DNA of 64,000 nucleotides from Rhizomys pruinosus (lineage: Eukaryota > Chordata > Mammalia > Rodentia > Spalacidae): the NCBI GenBank assembly GCA_009823505.1, contig VZQC01006583.1:2114603-2178602 (forward strand), in the 5' to 3' direction. Position numbers and translations under genes: made by a program. Positions 56,608 to 64,000 of the stretch are shown one piece after another; position 1 is the stretch's first letter; each line of letters starts with the position of its first letter. The notes beneath the pieces were generated by a model, which had not been told where the DNA came from, made no database searches, and saw only the letters and a list, made by a program, of their open reading frames with translations.

Positions 56608-57996
56608 GGAAAGATGGCTCAGTGGTTAAGAGCACTGACTGCTTTTGCAGAGGACAAAGGTTCGATTCCCAGCACCTACAATGGAGGCTAATGACCATCC
56701 ATAACTCCAGTTCCAGGGCTGCCCTCTTCTGACTTCCTTGTGCACTGCACAACACAGATGCACTTACACACATGTAGGTAATACACTTTCAAGATATTGA
56801 TTTCATTGCACTGAGGCATGGAAAAAGGAGTGTGTCTAAATTGGACTGAGAAATGATGTATGAAACACACAAAACACCAATAAAATATTTTATTAAGAAA
56901 AGATATTGACTAGGGGATGGAGAGATGGCCTAGCCTTTAAGAGCACTGACTGCTCTTGCAGAGGACCAGGGTTACAAAAAGACAAGACAGGACATGACTG
57001 ACAGGACTAGTCCTTAAATACATTATAGTAGATCCAAGAGATGTATTCAGTCCTTCACTCAACAGTTCAACCTGCCATGGACTCAAACAAAACCAAATCT
57101 CAATTTCTCTTGAGAGACAGAACCAGAAAACTGAATTGGGGTTCTCAGTTATTGGCATCCCAATAAAGTTTCTTATTATTATCCTCTCTTTCTGTAAAAT
57201 CTTTTGATCATCTGCCTCTGAAGGAACAGGCATCTGGAAAGGTTGAGTAGCCAAAGTTATATCAGAGACCAAACATCCAAAGGGATGACTTCTCCAGATC
57301 TCTGTACTTGTTTAAGTGCTTATAGCACATCTTTTCATTTAAATACACAGTGTGCCCTGCGAGGTACACAGTGACAATATTTATGTATCCCAAAAGCTCA
57401 TAAAAATTCTTCCTTTTGATTTTGACTTCTGGTGCTGTGCTGTAAGCACTGTGTGGAGGAACAAGCATGTAGAATTCCTTCCATTTACTTTTTTGGCTTA
57501 TGCCAAAGCAGACTCTGTGCATGCTTACCAGAACCTCCAGTGTTCCTCGGCAATTTCTCTATGCTTTAGTTCAAGACCATGCGTAGATGCCCTGCTGTAA
57601 CTGGTGCCACAGGACTGAAGTTCAGACCAGGAGTCTCCAGGCTCTGCTCAGGAGTGTTGTGTTGCCCTCTTGAGAGGCTTTTATTTGGGAAGCTTAGTGT
57701 TGGAATTTTTGCACGCAGAGCTTGCATATGATAAATGTTCAAGGGCTGCAAAACACACATGGGATTTTTCTCTGTCCCTATAGTAAGAAAACAGCACAGT
57801 GCACTCCAGGCTGTGGTAACTGGCCCAGCAACAGACATGCCCCACCACCCCTCAAGCCTCTGCTTCAGCAGAGGCCACAGAAGTCTGTTAACTCTTAGTG
57901 AGCAGAGGGCTACTGTCCTTAAGTGATAGGAGTGATGACTATATTACCCCTTGGTCATATACTGAGACCTTGGGTGGATCCTGATTTTCTTTTATG
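56608..57996 (+). repeat. Segmental duplicate, copy 1
   Basis: Matches 62612-64000 base for base as far as I can compare, with a constant 6,004-bp offset and identical reading frames. It contains a B2 (56602-56790), a truncated B2 head (56915-56975), the block at 57628-57840, and the start of the acceptor tract of exon A copy 2. Confidence 0.93.
57000..57540 (-). other. Unidentified reading-frame remnant
   Basis: Two adjacent minus-strand frames (57522-57262 and 57272-56937) could join across a small frame change: one contains KWKEFYMLVPPHSAYS, the other ATQPFQMPVPSEADDQKI. Codon-like texture suggests a retropseudogene or transposon protein, but I do not recognise the parent. It is duplicated at 63004-63544. 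Confidence 0.35.
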
Positions 57997-57999
57997 CAG

Positions 58000-58077
58000 G
58001 TCACAGGGATGACAGTTTGGAATTATTCGGAGAAGCATACCAGAATGGCTTGCATTCCACCCCAAGATGTAGACGAG
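58000..58077 (+). CDS. Sp140: Sp140 cassette exon A, copy 2 (78 bp)
   Basis: The acceptor TTTTCTTTTATGCAG and the donor AGACGAG|GTAAGG bound 78 bp, phase 1 at both ends. It encodes GHRDDSLELFGEAYQNGLHS, then TPRCRR. The frame is open, but it has drifted from copy 1 (SLELWGGASQDALSS). Upstream lies a homologue of the 49685-49935 block, so the unit is block plus A plus B. Confidence 0.75.
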
Positions 58078-58157
58078 GTAAGGAAGGGCAGCCTGTCCCC
58101 TTGGTCACATCCTGGGATCTTGGGTAGATCCTGAGGGATTTCTTTCCCTTTCTACAG

Positions 58158-58235
58158 AGCACAGTGACATCAGTTTGGATGTGTCCAGAGCAGGACCCCA
58201 GGATGCCTTGTGTTCCCCATCAAGATCAAGGCCAG
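58158..58235 (+). CDS. Sp140: Sp140 cassette exon B, copy 2 (78 bp)
   Basis: The acceptor CCCTTTCTACAG opens the exon, 78 bp, phase 1 at both ends. It encodes EHSDISLDVSRAGPQDALCS and PSRSRP. The donor is AGGCCAG|GTCAGG, where copy 1 has GTAAGG, so splicing here may be weak. Confidence 0.7.
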
Positions 58236-58315
58236 GTCAGGAAGGGTGATCTTCCCTCTTGGCCGTACACTGGGATCTTATGTGGGTGCTGAGGGATTTC
58301 CTTCCCTTTCTACAT

Positions 58316-58345
58316 GTGAGGTTTGCTCTGAGAGCACTCAGCTAA
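58316..58345 (+). other. Third cassette acceptor lost in copy 2
   Basis: After exon B the repeated intron text returns (CTTATGTGGGTGCTGAGGGA, then TTCCTTCCCTTTCTACA). It ends ACATGTG where an ACAG acceptor is expected, and no exon follows. It marks a third repeat unit that has lost its splice site. Confidence 0.6.
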
Positions 58346-58439
58346 TCCTCAGGTATCGTCCTCCGCATTTCCCACAGCCCTGTTTTGGAAACACAAGGAG
58401 GAACTCTCATGACTCCTTCTAGACCAGAGTCTTTTTTTT

Positions 58440-59009
58440 ATATATACATAAACTTTATTTCTTCAGGATCAAGTCTTAAGCAGGTAAATTAAAGATCACA
58501 ATGTATGTTCAGTTAAGGTTTACATAACTTATGTTTACTTTTATCCAAAATTCATTCACACATTATATGATAGTAAATCTCAATTACTTATGTTATTTAA
58601 CAATTGGTCAAATACTATCAACATAAAAGATTGGTCACACTTAAATTTATTGGAAATACAAGTTATCATTATTTTTACTCCTGATTCATACTAGATTTCC
58701 AGGTGACAGCCTTAACATTGATGTATACCAGTGTTCCCAATGTCTTTCTGTGACGTTATCTGTAACATCCCCTTTTTATCTATAAGATAGCTTAACCTTA
58801 AAAGATTAGACCAGAGTCTTAATGGCAGACTACATGAGTTTCCTCTTCCTGCTTAAATAATGAGGAAAGACAGTGCCTTTCTCCTTTCACTGTGTGGTGT
58901 TGATTTCTGCATGCGCTCTATTTTTTCTGAACCCCCTGGATCTACTTAAGCACCCTGAGGTGTTATGGGGTCCCTCTGCATGGTTGGTTGTGTCCTTGTT
59001 TCTCTTCAG
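58440..59009. other. Sp140 intron, AT-rich
   Basis: The boundary AAGTCTTAAGCAGG near 58480 is where homology to the 61-kb copy ends. No repeats were identified beyond that. Confidence 0.4.
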
Positions 59010-59090
59010 TGTCCTGTGATCCTAGAAATTCCCAAATGAGTAATGAAGAAGAGGAAGAAGGACCCAGCAAGCCACAGTACAACGGAGGAG
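59010..59090 (+). CDS. Sp140: Sp140 acidic linker exon (81 bp)
   Basis: The acceptor TTGTTTCTCTTCAG and the donor GGAGGAG|GTAAGC bound 81 bp, phase 1 at both ends. It encodes VSCDPRNSQMSNEEEEEGPS, then KPQYNGG. The VSC start matches exon 43190 and the human VSC cassettes. The Glu run fits the acidic linkers of SP140. Confidence 0.82.
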
Positions 59091-59400
59091 GTAAGCAAGC
59101 TCCAAGGGCCCCTCACCTCATGCAGCTCTCTCTGCAGGAGAGAGTCTGCCCTTCCCCTGTGCTGTCCTCTTCCTTTTGCATACTTAAACTGAAGAAATCA
59201 TAGAGCGGGTGGTAAGGGTCTGACATAATAAGGAGGGAACTGGATGGGTGGCCTCTAATGATGAGAACAAGGACCATGCCAGACCCCACCTCAGGAGCCA
59301 TGGAGTCGCCTTGACCTTCCTGCTTCTTTCAGGATAAGCTTTCCTGCAGTGGGTTCCCTTGGCCACACACTGTGCCTTCTAAAGGCTTTCATTTTTTCAG

Positions 59401-59484
59401 CAGAAGGCCAAAGTTCCCATTCACCAGTGAGTCATGGACAAGGGCCCCGTGGTGCCTGGCGCTCATCTCGAAGACCAGGAGTAG
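59401..59484 (+). CDS. Sp140: Sp140 Ser/Arg-rich linker exon (84 bp)
   Basis: The acceptor TTTCATTTTTTCAG and the donor GGAGTAG|GTGAGA bound 84 bp, phase 1 at both ends. It encodes AEGQSSHSPVSHGQGPRGAW, then RSSRRPGV. A second AG three bases on (CAGCAG) makes a NAGNAG acceptor. The end RSSRRPG recalls the SRPG ends of the A/B cassettes, so it may be a distant relative. Confidence 0.72.
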
Positions 59485-59774
59485 GTGAGACAGGGAAAGG
59501 CTGTGTGGGCGTCAGGGAAGCTGGAGGCTGAATTCTGAGCTGGTGTTCCCTGCTGTGTTTACTCTGCACATACATCAGGATAAAAATATGGCTGGTCCTT
59601 GAGTTCTGCTCATCACATTTGTCCATTTGGAGAAATTCAGAAAGGAATCTTAAGAAACCTCACAAAGAACGATTGCTGTTTGGCGTTTGTCAGTTGTTCA
59701 CACATTCGCTTTGGGAGGAGTCTGCTGGGACGGGAGCGTGCTCTTTGCCTTCGTCTTTCACACCTGGTCATGCC

Positions 59775-59912
59775 ATTATACTTAGCTTTGTAGCCCTGGC
59801 TGGCCTGGAACTCAGTATGTAGACCAGGTTGGCTTTGAACGTATAGAGATCCCCTTGCGTCTGCCTCCCAAGTGCTGGTATTAAAGACATACACCACCAT
59901 GTCAGGTCTATG
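59775..59912 (-). mobile_element. B1-like SINE
   Basis: TTTGTAGCCCTGGCTGGCCT and AGTGCTGGTATTAAAGACAT. Confidence 0.8.
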
Positions 59913-60888
59913 ATGTTTTTATTTGAATCTGCAGAATGGTATTTTGACCAGTATCTTTCATGTCACTGGATGATGATGCAGTATTTTTTCAGAACTCGTT
60001 GATAAGCACATCATCCTTTCATCCTCGGAATAAAGACTAAGCAGAGGAATCATAGAAACAGAGCTGTGAAGAAGACACGGATGTGCTATGGAACTTGACA
60101 AGGACAAGTAGAGCAGAGGTCACGTTCCCAGATGGCACCACACAGGCTCTGGGCTCTGTAAGGCTGGTGTGGAGTGGTGTCCCATGATCTGAGCCCCAAA
60201 CAGAAGTCCAAGGAGCTTGGGGTACTCAGGGGAGCCCTCAAGGGTTCAATGGAAAGAGGTTTTATTTAGCAGATAGGGATGCCTAGGGAGAGAGGAAAAA
60301 TCTCCATAGAGAGTTAGAAAATATGTGAGTGTGATCTACCACATGATGTAGGAGACTTGCAGGATTGAGCTAGAAAAGCTGAACACAGAAGCAATGTGAA
60401 ACGTAGTATATATCAAAGGAGAAAGAGACAGGTGACAAAGGGGACAGTAAATGTCAGTAAACGTCAGGGAGAGAAAGTGCAGAGCGAGAGAGAAGCACAG
60501 AGACCTTCCCAGGGTAGCAGTCTGATGTTAGGAGAAGCAGCTAATGCCTGCTATCAACCAAGTGGTTACAACCACGAAGCAAGTGCGCTTGCCAGCCCCA
60601 TCTTCTCTGTACATTTGTTGTGGAATGTCTGTGCAAGCAGTGAGCTCAGCCATTGGTGAATCTTCACAGTGAGTTTGAGGGGACGAGTTGATTACCAGAG
60701 AGAATCCAGGGTAACCACAGAGTGGCTGTTACTATTTGGCTGACTGTCAGAAGCATTGTTATGAATGCCTTCCACAGGCTCCTGTGCGTGACTTAAGCTC
60801 ACTGATGGATTGGGATGATTCTGGTTGCTATTCTTTATATGGTCAAAAGCCAAAGAATCATATCCCTGGGAGTATAAGAACTTAATTC
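59913..60888. other. Sp140 intron or alternative 3' end
   Basis: A candidate terminal exon starts at 59993 after TATTTTTTCAG. It reads 13 codons (ELVDKHIILSSSE) to TAA at 60031, with AATAAA at 60029-60034. The rest is unique sequence without SINEs. Confidence 0.35.
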
Positions 60889-60889
60889 C

Positions 60890-60985
60890 TTTTTTTTTTT
60901 TTTTTTTGAGACAGGGCCTCCCTGTGGCCCCAACTGCCCTGGAATTTGCTATGTAGACCAGGCTGCCCTTGAATGCATAGAGATT
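60890..60985 (-). mobile_element. B1 SINE cut at a duplication junction
   Basis: Poly-T, TTTTTGAGACAGGGCCTCCC and GTAGACCAGGCTGCCC. The SINE stops abruptly at about 60985, where sequence homologous to the acceptor tract of exon A begins. Confidence 0.85.
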
Positions 60986-60998
60986 CTCTTTTATGCAG

Positions 60999-61078
60999 GT
61001 CACAGGGATGACAGTTTGGAATTAGTTCGGGAGAGCATCCCAGAATGCTTTGAGCTCCCCACCAAGATCTAGACGCAG
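60999..61078 (+). pseudogene. Sp140: Sp140 cassette exon A, broken copy (80 bp)
   Basis: The acceptor TTTTATGCAG and the donor GACGCAG|GTAAGG are present, but the exon is 80 bp instead of 78. The reading shifts after GHRDDSLEL and meets TAG. The end AGACGCAG looks like a blend of AGACGAG (copy 2) and AGGCCAG (copy 1). It is either a real pseudo-exon or a consensus error. Confidence 0.7.
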
Positions 61079-61159
61079 GTAAGGAAGGGCAGCTGTCCTC
61101 TTGGTCACATCACTGGATCCTTGGGTAGGATCCTGAGGGTTTCTCTTCCCTTTCTACAG

Positions 61160-61238
61160 AGCACAGTGACTCAGGTTTGGATGTGTCAGGGGGAGCCCGC
61201 AGGATCACCTTGTGTTCCCCATCCAAGATCAAGGCCAG
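61160..61238 (+). pseudogene. Sp140: Sp140 cassette exon B, broken copy (79 bp)
   Basis: The acceptor CCCTTTCTACAG opens 79 bp instead of 78. The frame shifts after EHSDSGLDVSGGA. The donor is GGCCAG|GTCAGG, as in copy 2. Confidence 0.7.
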
Positions 61239-61487
61239 GTCAGGAAGGGTGATCTTCCCTCTTGGCCGTACACTGGGATCTTATGTGGTGCTGAGGATTC
61301 CCTTCCCTTTCTCCATGTGAGGTTTGCTCTGAGAGCACTCAGCTAATCCTCAGGTATCGTCCTCCGCATTTCCCACAGCCCTGTTTTGGAAACACAAGGA
61401 GGAACTCTCATGACTCCTTCTAGACCAGAGTCTTTTTTTTATATATACATAACTTTATTTCTTCAGGATCAAGTCTTAAGCAAATAA

Positions 61488-61608
61488 CTTACCAGGGGAA
61501 TCTGAGACCCTCTTCTGACCTCTGCGGCATTGCATGACACGGGTGCACAGACCTACATGCAGACAGTACATTCATACACATACAGAAATAAATAAAATTT
61601 AAAAAAAG
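61488..61608 (+). mobile_element. B2 SINE 3' half
   Basis: CAGGGGAATCTGAGACCCTC through CATACAGAAATAAATAAA. The head is missing; it starts exactly where the cassette homology ends. Confidence 0.85.
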
Positions 61609-61649
61609 ATATTGACTTCATGTGATAATATTACAACTGTTTTTTTCCA

Positions 61650-61822
61650 GTGTTTTTTTTTTTGTTTTGTTTTGTTTTTTTCACAGGGTCTCCCTATAGT
61701 CCCAGCTGGCTGGCCTGGAGCTTGCTCTGTAGACCAGGCTGGCCTCAATCTCACAGAGATCTGCCTCCTCTGCCTCCCAAGTGCTGGGATTAAAGGCATG
61801 CACCACCACCTCCTGGCACTAA
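61650..61822 (-). mobile_element. B1 SINE
   Basis: TTTTTCACAGGGTCTCCCTA and GCTGGGATTAAAGGCATGCA. Confidence 0.88.
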
Positions 61823-61824
61823 AG

Positions 61825-61921
61825 ATGGTTTTTAGCCACCATGTGGGTGCTGGGAATCGAACCTGAGTCCTTTGCAAGAGTAATCAGTGCTCTTAACCTC
61901 TGAGCCATCTCTCCAGCCCCA
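61825..61921 (-). mobile_element. Partial B2 SINE
   Basis: AGCCACCATGTGGGTGCTGG and CTTAACCTCTGAGCCATCTC. Confidence 0.85.
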
Positions 61922-62611
61922 ATAACTGATTTTTCCAGTTTAAGATAAATGGTTGGTTGGCAGTGAATATTAAAGCCATGCAGCACTTCTGCTTTGAGTA
62001 GTGTTTCTATATATCTTTGTCATGTTTATTATTTAATCTTCTGAACTAGGAAGACGAAAACCACTGGAAGCCGTAATTTTTTCCATTGCATCTGCTCCAA
62101 CTTCAATTTACTTAATTCAATATTAAATATTTTTTTCTTTATGAAAACAAGTGTATCTTGAGGGGAGAGAGAGTGCCCCCTGCTGCTCTGCTCTGGACCA
62201 GCCAGGAGATGGTGGGCTGCTCCTTGGCAGACCAAGCTGCCACTGCCCACCTGCAGCCCAGGTGGCAAAGCTCTGGGTCCTCAGCAGTCTGCTGCTGGCA
62301 GAGATTTGTAGAGAGGAGCAGAGAGGAGGGGCAGGGAGGAATGCTCTGTAGGACGACTGTCAGCATCTCAGACAGGGAGAGAGAACAGAAACCACGAATG
62401 AAGAGTAGACAACCTCAGGGGATGGGGTTTACTGGAACTCCCAATATAACCAATCTCAGACAAAGGACCAGCACCACTCTTGTAGTATAGGTGACTAAGG
62501 CAGAGGATCTCTTCCATCTGGAAGAGGCAAGTACCCCAGGTCAACTTCTGATCACTACTAAGTCAAAGTGAGCTCAGAGGACAGACAGTCTAGCTCTCCG
62601 TCCTTGAGAGA
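61922..62611. other. Sp140 intron between duplicates
   Basis: Unique-looking sequence with a GC-richer block at 62160-62340. No SP exon was recognised. Confidence 0.4.
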
Positions 62612-64000
62612 GGAAAGATGGCTCAGTGGTTAAGAGCACTGACTGCTTTTGCAGAGGACAAAGGTTCGATTCCCAGCACCTACAATGGAGGCTAATGACC
62701 ATCCATAACTCCAGTTCCAGGGCTGCCCTCTTCTGACTTCCTTGTGCACTGCACAACACAGATGCACTTACACACATGTAGGTAATACACTTTCAAGATA
62801 TTGATTTCATTGCACTGAGGCATGGAAAAAGGAGTGTGTCTAAATTGGACTGAGAAATGATGTATGAAACACACAAAACACCAATAAAATATTTTATTAA
62901 GAAAAGATATTGACTAGGGGATGGAGAGATGGCCTAGCCTTTAAGAGCACTGACTGCTCTTGCAGAGGACCAGGGTTACAAAAAGACAAGACAGGACATG
63001 ACTGACAGGACTAGTCCTTAAATACATTATAGTAGATCCAAGAGATGTATTCAGTCCTTCACTCAACAGTTCAACCTGCCATGGACTCAAACAAAACCAA
63101 ATCTCAATTTCTCTTGAGAGACAGAACCAGAAAACTGAATTGGGGTTCTCAGTTATTGGCATCCCAATAAAGTTTCTTATTATTATCCTCTCTTTCTGTA
63201 AAATCTTTTGATCATCTGCCTCTGAAGGAACAGGCATCTGGAAAGGTTGAGTAGCCAAAGTTATATCAGAGACCAAACATCCAAAGGGATGACTTCTCCA
63301 GATCTCTGTACTTGTTTAAGTGCTTATAGCACATCTTTTCATTTAAATACACAGTGTGCCCTGCGAGGTACACAGTGACAATATTTATGTATCCCAAAAG
63401 CTCATAAAAATTCTTCCTTTTGATTTTGACTTCTGGTGCTGTGCTGTAAGCACTGTGTGGAGGAACAAGCATGTAGAATTCCTTCCATTTACTTTTTTGG
63501 CTTATGCCAAAGCAGACTCTGTGCATGCTTACCAGAACCTCCAGTGTTCCTCGGCAATTTCTCTATGCTTTAGTTCAAGACCATGCGTAGATGCCCTGCT
63601 GTAACTGGTGCCACAGGACTGAAGTTCAGACCAGGAGTCTCCAGGCTCTGCTCAGGAGTGTTGTGTTGCCCTCTTGAGAGGCTTTTATTTGGGAAGCTTA
63701 GTGTTGGAATTTTTGCACGCAGAGCTTGCATATGATAAATGTTCAAGGGCTGCAAAACACACATGGGATTTTTCTCTGTCCCTATAGTAAGAAAACAGCA
63801 CAGTGCACTCCAGGCTGTGGTAACTGGCCCAGCAACAGACATGCCCCACCACCCCTCAAGCCTCTGCTTCAGCAGAGGCCACAGAAGTCTGTTAACTCTT
63901 AGTGAGCAGAGGGCTACTGTCCTTAAGTGATAGGAGTGATGACTATATTACCCCTTGGTCATATACTGAGACCTTGGGTGGATCCTGATTTTCTTTTATG
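62612..64000 (+). repeat. Segmental duplicate, copy 2 (runs off the window)
   Basis: Matches 56608-57996 with a constant offset of 6,004 bp and no difference seen by eye. It ends at the window edge in TTTTCTTTTATG, the acceptor tract of cassette exon A. A further A/B exon pair is expected just outside. Confidence 0.93.

Larger units (their letters stand above)
60985..61480 (+). repeat. Third cassette copy, mosaic and indel-rich
   Basis: Homologous to 57985-58478 (offset about 2,999 to 3,003 bp, drifting by one-base indels). Parts of exon A match the 49.4-kb copy instead (GAGCTCCCCACCAAGATCT). Confidence 0.85.

Overview
This window is muroid rodent nuclear DNA. It is AT-rich intronic sequence packed with B1, B2, ID-like and B4-like SINEs, rodent Lx-type L1 3' ends, MaLR and other LTRs, long simple repeats and one assembly gap (106 N at 16804-16909). 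The B2 copies, with a long insert around CCCCTGGAACTGGAG, and the B1 copies, with TAGCCCCAGCTGTCC, look more cricetid-like (hamster, vole, deer mouse) than house mouse. The species cannot be fixed from this sequence alone.

The genes are two members of the SP100/SP110/SP140 family of interferon-induced nuclear-body proteins, arranged head to head. Sp110 runs on the minus strand. Its translation start is at 21487 and eight coding exons were recovered down to 5071: the two HSR exons, a Pro-rich exon, two related acidic exons, two short linker exons and one longer basic exon. The exons that would encode the SAND domain were not found and probably lie past position 1. Sp140 runs on the plus strand. 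Its start codon is at 28654, the HSR exons are at 40223-40385 and 41524-41692, and a chain of short linker exons runs to the window edge. The gene continues to the right. An interferon-response element with three perfectly spaced GAAA repeats sits about 130 bp upstream of the Sp140 start codon. This order and orientation match the mammalian SP110-SP140 cluster (human 2q37).

The most notable structure is in the right third. Every exon boundary after the second HSR exon in both genes has phase 1, so each cassette can be added or skipped without shifting the frame. In Sp140 one pair of 78-bp exons (A and B) occurs intact at 49.4-49.6 kb, again at 58.0-58.2 kb, and in a frame-broken form at 61.0-61.2 kb. 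The flank of a further copy reaches the window edge: 62612-64000 appears identical to 56608-57996, offset 6004 bp. This is either a very recent intragenic tandem duplication or partly an assembly artefact.

Region by region: 0-5 kb holds a complete non-autonomous LTR element with a 5-bp target duplication, plus SINEs. 5-21.5 kb is Sp110. 21.5-28.6 kb is the inter-promoter region, with a 630-bp GGA purine tract. 28.7-40.2 kb is Sp140 intron 1, carrying a very homogeneous 25-bp minisatellite (31.4-33.27 kb). 40.2-49.6 kb holds the 5' coding exons of Sp140 and a tRNA-Asp pseudogene. 50-54.8 kb is a landing zone with a decayed betaretrovirus-like pol/env remnant and an Fgfr1 retropseudogene nested in an LTR. 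55-64 kb is the duplicated Sp140 cassette region.
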